From NCBI RefSeq assembly GCF_029227915.1, contig NC_079887.1:22069650-22133649 (forward strand): a stretch of 64,000 bases of DNA, read 5' to 3'. Positions 1 through 10,639 of the stretch are shown in pieces. The stretch comes from Hydractinia symbiolongicarpus. Its lineage: Eukaryota > Cnidaria > Hydrozoa > Anthoathecata > Hydractiniidae. The position numbers and the translations under genes are program-made. Positions within the stretch are counted from its first letter, which is position 1, and each line of letters opens with the position of its first letter. The notes below the pieces were generated by a model. The model was not told the DNA's origin, did no database searches, and saw only the letters and a program-made list of their open reading frames with translations.

Positions 1-623
1 TTGGAGAATATCAAATTTTCCAATCTGGAAGTTATGCCACTACTTTGACCAAACTTTTTGATTGAAAAGCCTCAACACCATTACAAATGGCTTCCTCACG
101 TCTCAGTTTTAAACCAGAGGGAAATGAAGCATTATTAGCCATAAAGAATGGAAGATAAGGATTATAATATGAAAAGCATACTAGGCAGTTGTACAACCTT
201 GTTGTTGTCGTTTTCCATGTTGTCCCCCATGTTGTAGTGGAACAGCCTTGGTTGTGGCTTATAGCCACGGTAAAATTATTATTCGCTCTGTAACCCAGGG
301 TATTTTTTATATTTTTTTTTACTTATATATTGAGAAAATATATTGCACAATGTTAACATCACATACGCACAGGCTGTTTGAATTCTCAACATCCGGAATG
401 GAGAAGTTACTTTCAGATAAGGCAGTTAAAAAACTTCCCAATCAAGAAGTATTGCTCGATTGGGAAGTTACTTCCATTTTGAGCTAGTGGCCTAACTGTT
501 ATCCTGTAAATGTATCAGCTAACTATATCCTGTCACAGGTAATTAACAGTTCTCCACTTTCCATGGTGTATATTTATATACAGGCATAAACACATTATAC
601 GGGACATCGGAATATTTACTTAC

Positions 624-861
624 CACTTGTTATAGATAAAATGAGAAAATTATCCACGCTAATAAATTTCAAAACATTGTGTATTGTGGGTGCAAAAAAC
701 ATTACTTCATCATCTGGATGAGCAATTACTAAAGCTACATTTTTCGAAGATGCAAAATTGCTTTGAACTCGATATTGAAAGACCGTCTTCTGAAAACAAT
801 ACACTAATGAATATAATATTACAAAGGCAGTAGCTACCACCACCAAAAAAGCAATCATCAT
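624..861 (-). CDS. PIGL: PIGL first coding exon (partial gene)
   Basis: First exon of N-acetylglucosaminyl-phosphatidylinositol de-N-acetylase, the ER-membrane enzyme that removes acetyl from GlcNAc-PI in the second step of GPI-anchor synthesis. The 79 complete codons begin with two Met codons, then a hydrophobic segment (about residues 3-22) that fits the family's N-terminal membrane anchor. The family hallmark AHPDDEVMFFAP follows at about residues 47-58; HPDDE carries the zinc-binding and catalytic residues. The exon ends after the first base of a Gly codon at a clear donor, GTAAGT (623-618), at the point where family members read ...S-[AG]-G-N. The next expected exon (a GNxxxxGxxRxxEL-type block) is not in bases 1-600, so the rest lies left of the window. 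Seen: motif and donor. Known: family role. Inferred: the start, from agreement with the usual N-terminal length. Confidence 0.9.
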
Positions 862-3800
862 GAAGCATGTTAATCACGCGGACTGTCGAGAAACCATACA
901 ATTTTGTTTACGTCTAAAATCCAGACAGTGGAATTTTCTCTTTCCATATTTCACGGCTGCTAATGGCCACTTTCACTAGATGTTATCAAAAGGGGAGCTA
1001 GTCGGATCAAAATGGTAGAAAATTGAAGCGGTGAATCTTGTGTTTTTAAATCAAACAGAGCCAGAATGTCACAGAAGAAAAGGTAGCTATTCGTTTTCAT
1101 GTTTTAGAACTAGAAGCTAGGTTGCTCAGCATGTTGAAAGTAAAGCTCACGCGTACATTTTGATTATAAAAACACGTCACAAAAACTCTTGCTAACTAGC
1201 GAAAATGTAACACAGAGAAGTATCTGAAATTTTCAGCTAGCTAGCTAGCTAGATCTTTTTGCGCAGCCAATGGCAATGCGCTACTAGACATTTTCTTGGG
1301 TGCATTATCACATGTATAAAAAAACTTTTGGACTGATGACAGCGCAGATTAGGACTGTAGCTAGCTGCTTAATAAAGCAAGTTTAAGATAAACTGTGTAT
1401 ATTATTAGCAGAATAATGCAAACTGAGGTAGCTAAACATAGATAAATAGGTGTCCATATTTTACATAGTTGAACTCACATATATGGAGGGATATATAACC
1501 TGTCTAATAATTCCAAAAGGGGCCATGGCTTGATGGAGAGTCGTAGAGTATTAGGTGCTCATTTCACGGCTGTTTTGAAGCGGACAAAAATGTTACGAAA
1601 AAATAATTCAAATTACCCTTTCAGTTAAAACATCTCAGGAACGAAATTAAATTTTTATATTCTGTAAAAAGAATAATAATCTCAGATAAATTGTTCATGC
1701 TATTAAAAGAAAAAAAATTTTGGACACCTGTCCGAAATTAATATATTTAGGCCAAAAAGGCTAAAAATGACTTAAAAATTATCATTTAGATGAATGTCTT
1801 CCACAATATCTCTAGAATAAAGTTAAGGAAACATGTTTTTTATGGTCCACAGGTTAGGGTAAATATCTGGAATGAAAATTAATTAATTTTATTACTGTCT
1901 GAAATTGTCCAAAGGGTTATTTTTGGGCCAAATGTGAGACCTATGTGAAAAACGGCCTTTAGAGCCTCAATGTATGCTTAAAGTTTGTTTATTAACTGAA
2001 TAAAAAACATCACTTCAGATTTTAAGGCCATTAAAGATGATGTAGATGTAATATTTATCTGTCCGAAATTGTCCAAAGGGTCACTTTTGTTCCAAGGGTT
2101 TTCGGGCCAAATATGTGACATCATACATTAAATAAAACGTCATTCAGAGTCGACAGTTTCAACATTCCAGTTTATCATGCTAGTAGAAAATATCTCAAGT
2201 TGTGCATAAATAGTTTATTTATTATACAAAGCAATCATTTTGTGTTTCTTTATAAATTGTATAAAATAGCACCCAATCTTGTGATAAAGCCAAGATTAGC
2301 TAGCTAGCTAGCCATAAACATCTTTGATTTCAACATTGTCATCTTGAGAAAGCCCACCAAAGTCTTAACTAAATATAAAAAAGAAGTATTAAGTGACTTA
2401 GCTACAAAACGCGATGCAAAATGCGAAACTGTAGAACCAAAAAATAGCTACTCTTTACAGAAAAATACAAAACAGAAGAAAAAAGATTAAAAAAGATAAC
2501 AATTAGCCACATTTGAAGTTTTACAAGCTATAGAACAATTTCTTAAAATCAAGGGTGATCTTATAGCAAAAAAATAATATTAAAATCCCTGCAAAATAAA
2601 GTAGTTTACTGTTTTGTCCCTTACCTCGTGTTCTGCCAAACTTATGCTAGCTTCAAAATTGATAAGACACCGTTGTCTCGCTTATTTCAACATTTTTAAA
2701 AAATCCCAGGTTCGGACTAGGATTTCCCAAGTCAAATGTAAACACCAGGTTGCCGTAATTTTGCTGGGAAAAACCATACCTACCAAAACATTAAACGCGA
2801 TCACTGTGACTTGCTTAGAAGTTTAGATAATTATTTAATTAGACAGAAAAGGGATCACACTACAACAAATCGTCGTGCACCACTTTGGCAACTTTTTCCC
2901 CTTCTTTTTTAGCGCCTAAAGAAGACTTAAAATTTAAGTAGTTTATAGTTTGCAACATGAACGGTGCACGGTACCAGCCAATAGAACCATGTTTCCAGGC
3001 CCCCGATACCAATTTTCAAGTACGTAGCTAGTAGCGTGGCGTTGGCACAAGGTTGGAAGGTGGTATACTTTCGCCAAATATAATGTTTTTTTATAGTTTT
3101 GTGTGTTTTGATCGACGAAATAACTTGAAATTTATAACACACATGTATAACATATTTATATATTTAAAAAGCAGAAAAGTAGATCGTTTTAATACTTTTT
3201 AATTCAGTAAAATTAAAACAAAACAAAAAAGGTTTCAATAACTTAAAAAAATGATAAAAATACAAAATTTCCAAAAAAATTGTGGAAGCCATCTTAATTT
3301 TGTCCGCGGTTTGACCGTAGCAAAACAGCCGTGATTTGAAGCTGAGCAGATCCAATTAGGTCCAAACTCTACCAAACAGATGCCTTCATCCAACAGCCCA
3401 CACAGCGTGCCATCTCACAATTTTTCCCTACATAACTTGGGTACCCACAGCTATGGTAACATACACTTACCCATATTGAATCGCTACAAAGGAAAATCAA
3501 ACCCTAAGCTTCCACACAAAATGCAACAGTTATAACCACTAAGCTATGGCACCACATTAATTAAAGTGAAGCCAGTTGCTTATACCGTCCTTATTACGTG
3601 ATTGTCTAAGCAAATGGCTCTAGTGACAATCTGGTAATTTCATGGTTTTGATTATAAACCATCCTTTTAACAAACTTTTTAAAATGCTGGTAAACAAGGC
3701 AGGTGTTTGCACAGGGTCAAGCAAAAAAGGAATTGGCTGAAATGTCTCAAATCCGTGATGTGTTTTTTCCAATGTGAGATCCACTGGAATTATTTTTAAA

Positions 3801-4193
3801 AGCCTATTTTATGTTTAAAATTGTTTCAATACTTAGTGATTTGTCTCAGATGTAGCTGGTGGTTGCTTCAAACGTGGCCATGTATCCTTTTCCATTCCTC
3901 AAAATCAAAATCTTCAATAACTGCATACCGTATATAATTGCCAGAAATTGGAATCTAATTTTGCTTCCAACATAAAACTCCCTTAAAGGTATGGTCTTTG
4001 AAGGTCTAGTCCAAAAAAAGTCAAATTATCTTGTCTTCTGACCGTAAGACTAGTTTTGGAAGTTGTTGTCTTATTATACTTTCAAATTTGAGTAGCCGAG
4101 GCAGGCGCTACTATTCATAACTTAAAATTGAGCAGGTAATAGGGACACTTCATCAGGTAAAATTTAACCACAAATGGGAATTTTTTCAAGAGC
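862..4193. other. Intergenic region between PIGL and NSRP1
   Basis: No convincing coding sequence. It holds AGCT tandem runs at about 1234-1252 and 2298-2313. An imperfect duplicated segment shares GTCCAAAGGGT followed by GGGCCAAAT(A)TGTGA (about 1905-1945 and 2065-2120). The PIGL promoter must lie in the first few hundred bases on the minus strand, and the NSRP1 promoter toward the right end; neither has a core element I can defend. Confidence 0.4.
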
Positions 4194-6897
4194 ATGTATC
4201 ATTTCAGGTAAATGACACTGAATAACGTTTTGTGCATTTCTGGTATTTTATAGCAATCTTGTTCTCATGCAGCCTTTTGTTTTCCACAATCCTTCCCTAA
4301 TATGTTCGGGCTCTGCAGATGTAGTTGACCCCAATATGTTTTGTTTTAGCTATGGATTGCTTATTCCAAAGAAGGGATTTCGAAAAGCGAATTTTACAAA
4401 ACCTTCAGTGTTTGCTGATGATTCTAGTGATGATGAAAACGTAAGTAAATAATCAGGTTAACAGAATCGGTCTATGGATTCTTATTTATTTTTCTTGCTC
4501 ATTAGATATAAGTCAATCAAAATATTTTAATATTGTAAATAGTATCCAATATCATTTTTTTTTAGAAAGTAAGTCACAACCTTCTGACTGTAAAAACAAC
4601 AAGCACCCAGATAATCAAATTAATTTTCGTAGAAGAGCTGTGTTGTGTGGGTTTAATTATGAAAACTGAATATCCTTAACGACCATCGTTTTTCTTGAAA
4701 TTTTTGTGTGTTATTTAGAAGCCTATGAAGGCTGTGAATAAAGATATAAACAATGAGAGTTCCAAAAAGATTGCCGTCAAACAGGTATTGATTTTTTTGA
4801 CAATTCAGAAAACTTGTGTAGCATTTTAATTTTATAGTACTTTTATTCTTAACTGATTTGGTTTAAGAGAAACACTAATTTTGCGGTTAGTTCATGGGAG
4901 AAAATATCTTTTTTCGAGTGTCTTTCAGGTCAGTATGGAAATTTTTTATCTTCTACCAACTCATTTTTATTAGTTAGTGCTTCACGCCTTATTTCCATTT
5001 ATTTATAAAGATTTGAAGCAAACTACCTAAAATCTGTTTATGTATAGACTAAAATTGAGATGCAAAAAGCATTGCAAGAGGATCCGTCTGTTTATGAGTA
5101 TGACGAAATTTATGATCAGATGGAAGAAAAGAAGAAACAGACGAACGTAAAACTTTTGTCGACAGAGAAAAAATCAAAGTATATCTCAAAGTTGATGAAA
5201 ACTGCAGAGCATAGAAAAATGGAAGATGAAAGAAGGAAAGAGAGAAAAGTGCAGAAAGAACGTGATGCTGAAGGAGATGAATTTGAAGAAAAAGAAGAAT
5301 TTGTGACTTCAGCGTATCCTTTCTTCAAATTATTATTTATCATTATTATATGATATTGTTTGATTTGCTGATTTGTTTGATAGTGAATGCTTTTATTTGG
5401 AAACTTGAGCTCAAGTTTTTTGAAATTCAAAATCGCTTATACGAAATGAATACGAAAAAATTGCTGAAATCGAAAAAGGTTGTAAAACGCTGTAAAATTC
5501 TACCGATGTTCTCCTTGATAATGAAACAGTTATCGCCAAAAAATGGAAGAAAGAGCTGCGGTAGAAGAAAAACTACGAAAACAAGATGAACAAGATCGTA
5601 AGTATGTTTCCCATTACGATGTGCGAACACTGAGGTTTTTGTAGTTGTTTGTGGTGGTGGTGATGGTGGGGTTATTGTTTTTTTTTATAATCATTCTTTA
5701 GTGCTTTCAACCTTAGAAAATTTTTCCTCCTTATTTTCAGAAGCCAACGATGTTACGAAACAGAAAGATCTTGGAATGTTTTATCGCAATCTCATGACGA
5801 AAAATGTGGCGATGGGGGGCGAAAAAGATGACTCTTTAAAGAAAAGCGCAAGCAACGAAACAAAAGAGAAGAAAGGGAGTAGTGAAGAAGAAACTAGTGA
5901 AGACGAGAAAAAGAAAGCATCGAAAAACGACAGACGATCTTTACAGAGTTCAAATAAAAAACGAAAATATAGAAAGAAACAAAAGTCTGATAGCGAGAGT
6001 GAGGCTAGCGTTACCCCAAAGAAAAATGTTAACAAAAAACAAGCACCAAAAAGTGGTAGCAGTAGCGAAGACGACACGGACGAAGACAGACAAAAAGGGA
6101 AGAGTAAGAAGAAGAAAGAGACGGCCAGCAGGAAACGTAGTAAACTGAATTCCGAAGATGAGCGAGAAGTTGAGAAAGAAATAAGAAGATTAAAGAAGAA
6201 AGAAGTACTCTCAAAGAAAATTTCGAAATATGAAAGCAGTTCTGAAGATGACTCAGAGATAAAGAAGAAGAAAAAACAGAAGCGAAGAAGTGAGAGTCAC
6301 TCATCATCTTCGTCAGATGACGAAGATGAACGTTCGAAACCCACTCGTAAGTCTACAGAATACTCGAAAAAACAAACAGATTATAACAGCACTGAAGATC
6401 TTCTCGAAAAAAGGAGGCGAAAGAATTCGATTAAAATGCCTCTGTCGTCAGATGAAGAGAAAGAAAATAGAAAGACTAAAAGAAGAAGCTCGATTGAAAA
6501 AGAATTCGCATCGAAATCGAGCTCTAGACGAGGAAAAACACGACACGAACACGATGAGAGTGATGATGAAACGCATCGAGGTAAAAATCTAAAAAAACGC
6601 TCGTATTCTTCCTCTTCAGAAAACGAATTAAAAACGTCACGAAAAGTTGTAACGAAGAAAAAGAAGCGTGCGTATACGTCATCGTCCTCCGAAGGAGAAG
6701 AAGAGGAAGAAAAACATAAACAAACAAAAAAAGATGAGCAGAAAACAAAAACTGAAAAGAAGATGAAGAAGAATAAGAGTGTTTACACTAAACGTAATAC
6801 AAGCGAAACTATCCTTCAAGCAAGAGAACGTTATTTATTAAGAAAGGAAAATCTTACGGCACCGAGTCAGAACACAAACTATGCCCAATCTGATTAA
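4194..6897 (+). CDS. NSRP1: Nuclear speckle splicing regulatory protein 1 (NSRP1/CCDC55), 5-6 exons
   Basis: NSRP1 is a nuclear-speckle protein that binds SR-type splicing factors and modulates alternative splicing. Exons read as 4350-4440, 4719-4784, 5048-5313, 5530-5597 and 5741-6897, each with GT/AG ends and matching phases. Conserved blocks in order: YGLLIPKK and KPSVF then acidic residues; TKIEMQKALQEDPSVYEYD; a charged coiled coil; EEFVTSAY joined across an intron to RQKMEERAAVEEKL; DVTKQKDLGMFYRNLM; C-terminal ETILQARERYLLRKE. Between the last two lies a roughly 300-residue Lys/Glu/Ser-rich region with many SSSEDE-type clusters, expected for a speckle protein and a likely CK2 target. 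Exon 1 is uncertain: ATG at 4194 with donor after 4207 is in phase and would give a 553-residue protein (human about 558), but it encodes only four and two-thirds codons. AATAAA follows at 6975. Stop TAA at 6895-6897. Confidence 0.93.
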
Positions 6898-8045
6898 TTT
6901 GATCATGCCGCTGATACTTTTAAGTACTTTTCGAATACCAAGATTATCCTCGAGGTTGTTTTTTATCCGTTTTTAATAAAAATAAAACTTGTAGTGAGTT
7001 GTACTTCTCGATAACTTCCCCCGTTGTTTATAATAAACGATGCGCAATCCATAACGATACGCAATCCTAAAGTCGCAAAAATGGCGTTAAAAGGTTGCGC
7101 AAATTATTTTTCCAAAAAAAAAACTCAACATAATTCTCATTTTTATAAGCATATTTTAATTACAATTATTCATTCTGTCTGTTAGAACTAAAAGTGCAAT
7201 TTTGTCTTGGCTTAGCTCTTGACAAAAATTATTGAGAATGTAATTAGCAATTGTGTGACTACGAACTAGTTTTTTTGGTGCCGCCATTATGAAGTTTGGG
7301 GGATAAAAACAGGTCTTCTGGGTGGATACTGCTCATAAAGTTCTCAGCCTTTTCTCCAGGACTTTAAGCTTCTAATAAGAAGATATAGAAGAGCCCTGGG
7401 GACGGTGTTGGGACACTCTGAAAACCAATAAATAATATTTTTGTGTGTTTATTCAATTTTTTTCATGAAATCTATAATTTGCAACCTAGCGTCTAAAATT
7501 TTTGCAAAAATAAAAATATGCGCATAATTAGTAAAAAATATTAAACGCATAATTAGCAAATTCCACTACATTTTATTTAGAATATCTGAAGTCTGATTGA
7601 CTTTTCGTCCCAAACTTAGGTGGAGCAGAATTCTTGTTCGAGATGGGGACGGTTTCATTTTTTTCGTGGGTTAAAAAAAATACGTTTCGCGGATATATAT
7701 TTTGCCAAATGGCGCAAATATGTTATTAAATATTTTTAAAAGAAACCATTTTTTGTAAATCTCATACAAGTATATATCAGCGTTTGATTTTTTTCTTTAT
7801 GCAAATGAATATTGCACTCATTAGGGTAAAAAGAAAAGTATTTTTTTAATATTTATTTGAACCGGTCAGAAAGTTAAGTGACATAGAAATCAACAAGCAG
7901 ACCCTACCAGATCAAACTTAAACTTAAAAACAGGAAAAGGAAAATGAAAAAATGCTACAAGTAAGCAATCTAGAATCTAGGCACGCTGGACCATTTCGAG
8001 ACAAAAGGCACTGGAAACAAGGTTTGCGAACAAGTGAACTTTAGT
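6898..8045. other. Intergenic region between convergent NSRP1 and LURAP1-like genes
   Basis: The genes on either side converge here, so this holds both 3' UTRs. AATAAA at 6975-6980 is a good NSRP1 poly(A) signal. One end of the short CTGGGGACG repeat family (see findings) is at about 7392-7410. No coding sequence was recognised. Confidence 0.45.
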
Positions 8046-9695
8046 TCAAACCAACGATACTAAACTTTGGGACCTTGGAAAATCATCGTAATCTGTGTAA
8101 TGTGATATTTCTTCGTTATAACTATGTCTTCTAAAATCATCCCTCCCTGTGTGGTTGACATTAAAAGAAGCGCTGCGACGGAGAACTGGTTCGTTGGTAC
8201 TCCATGAAATGGTTGTCTCTATTTCATTGGAAATTCTGCGAAGAAGCGCGGGATTATTTAGAAGAAGATCATCGTAGGACCTTGACTTCCTTTGATTGGA
8301 TGAAGAGTGATTAAGTGTTCCCCAACTTAAATACGGATTTTTCACCTTGAACTTTTTTAAGCATGATTTCATATTTCCATTTGTTGTGCTTTTATCACTC
8401 TCCTCCTTTTTATTGGCATGTTGATCTTTATTGTCGATAAAATTATTGTTATGATCGCACCCTTCTTCATTTAATTCGTCAATATTTTCTAACGCGAATC
8501 GAACTCTACGCTTTGAATTTGTGCGTTGGTTTCTTACGGGCAAGTTACTATATAATTGTTCAGGTAATAGGCTGTTTTTCGCTTGTGGTGTGAGTGGGCG
8601 TGATATGGTTGATGGTGAAGGCTCAACTTTACTTTTGTCATTAAACCGTTCGGCGTAATTGCCTAAACGAGATTTCCAGTAGTCTTCATCATACACATTG
8701 GGCCTATCATTGTTGTTGTGTCTTCTACGCGGTGTTTTTGTTTCATATGTGTTATCACTAGCATGTTCATGTAATGTAAAATAAGATGGAGAGTGAGGTG
8801 TACTTGCTTGCTTAACTGATGTCTTTCTACCACCATCTTTCGCAAGTTTCTCCTCTCTTAGTTTTCTTGTCTTTGCAAGTAAAACTCCGCGTGACTGATT
8901 TAACTTCTCATTGTCAAAAACCATAAATTTTCCAGTACCTATATGCTCTGTATGTTCTGTATCTTTTACGCTTTCATTTTGTTTTTTCATGCGTAGAAAG
9001 CTGTCCTCATGTACCTGATCACGAAATGCTTCTCTTTCACGCTTTATTTGCCATTCCAAGGTTGTTTCCGCCTTTAAGCGATGAATGTTTTCATTGATAT
9101 CCAGAAAACGACTTAGCAATTCTTGATCAACTTTTTGGAGGTTTCTCTACAATGAAATGAAAAATTTTATCTGATTTTATTTTTCGCATAAACGCTACAG
9201 CTCCATAAAAATGCATCAATTTTTTCGGTGATTTTGTGTAAATGACGGTTAGTAAGTTAATTTTCATAGCAGTTCTCATGTAGTTCAACACTATAATATT
9301 TATGCGTGTTTTACTTCCTCCTCAACTGACACTACCTCTGCCCCCTCTACACCCTCTCCCCCTCTTTCCCTCTCCCCTCTCTCCTCTCCCCTCCCCTCCC
9401 TCTTTCCCCCTCTCCTCTCCCCTCTTTCTAATAAAAATAGGGCAGACTTCAGAATTTATTATGATCTTTGGAATGTTTTTAAACATCACAATATATCCTA
9501 CCAATCTGGTACAACTTTTTTTCCAGATTTATAACTACAAAGTTTAGGAATTATTAAAGATGCTTCAAGTTATTGCTTGTGAAAGAAAGCAATGAAATAA
9601 GAAAACCTTCTTACCAATTCGTCTTTTAGTTTCTTCATTGCTTTCTCAAACCGTTCCATGTGATTATCTTCAACAAGCTTTATTCCTTCTGTCAT
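8046..9695 (-). CDS. LURAP1/FAM89-like coiled-coil adaptor protein, two exons, 393 aa
   Basis: Exon 1 is 9695-9615 (27 codons, ATG at 9695, donor GTAAGA) and exon 2 is 9146-8046 (366 codons plus TGA), both phase 0, with acceptor TTGTAG before 9146. An in-frame TAG lies six codons upstream of the ATG. Residues about 13-55 form a coiled coil, with LKDELRNLQKVDQELLSRFL then DINENIHRLK, resembling the LxxL-D-xxLLxQLxxLxExI module of LURAP1 and FAM89 adaptors (recalled from memory; not searched). The rest is disordered and polar. It contains KRRVRF near residue 240, a good PP1 RVxF docking motif, and several basophilic-kinase sites (RRIS, RRSAS, RRHS). It ends in SLV, a class I PDZ ligand; LURAP1, which links MRCK to MYO18A, also ends in a PDZ ligand. 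That the frame is coding is near certain; the family name is an inference. Confidence 0.72.
9310..9430. repeat. CT-rich polypyrimidine tract in the LURAP1-like intron
   Basis: About 120 bp of almost pure C/T on the plus strand (CCTCTCCCCTCTCCTC-type), inside the 468-bp intron 9147-9614. On the transcribed strand it is purine-rich. It is a simple repeat with potential to form triplex DNA; the Pro/Leu-rich reading frame across it is not a gene. Confidence 0.85.
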
Positions 9696-10630
9696 TACCA
9701 AATAAAAATTCTAACACACAAATATCAGTTTTAACGTGCAATATATTTTTCTTTAATATTTTCTTTTCTAATCAGGCTTGCTAATTGATTAATTAACCTT
9801 CTCTCCTTAGGTCTTATGTGATTATTAACGTTTTTTATTCTACTCATCTCTCTTAAGATTACTAATAGATGAACTTGCTATAAAACCTATTATATCGGTT
9901 TATAAGTCAATCTTTTATCTTTTCTATTAGCTACGTTAATGTTGTATTATCTTTTTTAAATGGTTTTATACACAAAATGAACGCCATTTTGTGGTTGCTA
10001 AACATCTGAGGTATCAAACACCTTGGAGAAAGTCGCTGAAGAAATAATCAAAAGAAATCGTACTTAATTATATTAGCAACTGCTAATAAATTATAAAAGG
10101 GACTACAACCAACGCAGGTTTAAAAAATATTGTGCACATATTGTTTACACATTTTTGCGCTAATTAATAGAAGATATCATTAGAATGCGATAGCAAAATT
10201 GAACAATCTTATTTGCCATAGTTATCAGTTGCTAGGCAACATGACTTCTTCCGTTCGACACCAACCCACATAACTGATTAACATGTGTGATTTTAATCGC
10301 GTAATTAGCCGTACGTTTCTCAAGAGTCACGTGTGTGGCTTGAGCGAAAAGTTTTTTCTAAGGATGGAACACCTAGTGGGTAACCGATGCAGGATTTCTC
10401 GTACAAAAATGGCGTAATACACAAGGCGAAACTAGAAATTTGTCGGCCAAATGAGGTTAAAAAAAAACTTTAGTACAAAAATCGGGATTCACTCCCATCG
10501 TCCCCCTAATCACAAAACCTGAGCCTTTTACGTCAGCAACCGCATACTTTTTTTCCATATGTCGTACAAGTTTTTGTTTTCATTTCTCTAATTCAAAAAC
10601 ACCTTATCCCTTATTTCAATGTCGGTTGGC
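9696..10630. other. Upstream region of the LURAP1-like gene
   Basis: No coding sequence. AT-rich, and presumed to hold the minus-strand promoter of the gene ending at 9695. The only site that stands out is the X-box at 10228-10240, listed separately. Confidence 0.4.
10228..10240. promoter_or_regulatory. X-box (RFX-factor site)
   Basis: GTTGCTAGGCAAC is a perfect palindromic match to the RFX consensus: GTTGC and GCAAC half-sites with a 3-bp spacer. It lies 533 bp upstream of the ATG of the minus-strand LURAP1-like gene. In animals RFX sites near promoters often mark ciliary genes. The match is seen; binding and function are inferred. Confidence 0.5.
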
Positions 10631-10639
10631 TTAATTTCC

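Noticed and set aside
4566-4568. Three-base microexon between TTTTTTTTTAG and GTAAGT in NSRP1
   Set aside because: Phase-neutral and formally possible, but nothing in the family supports it; chance juxtaposition is likelier.
5350-5589. Plus-strand frame inside NSRP1
   Set aside because: It covers an intron and exon 5 in the wrong frame; the correct reading across 5313/5530 restores the conserved SAYRQKMEERA block.
5781-6748. Ser/Leu/Phe-rich minus-strand frames and alternative plus-strand frames
   Set aside because: Shadows of the Lys/Glu/Ser-rich NSRP1 last exon.
9302-9547. Pro/Leu-rich frame
   Set aside because: Translation of the CT-rich tract within the LURAP1-like intron.
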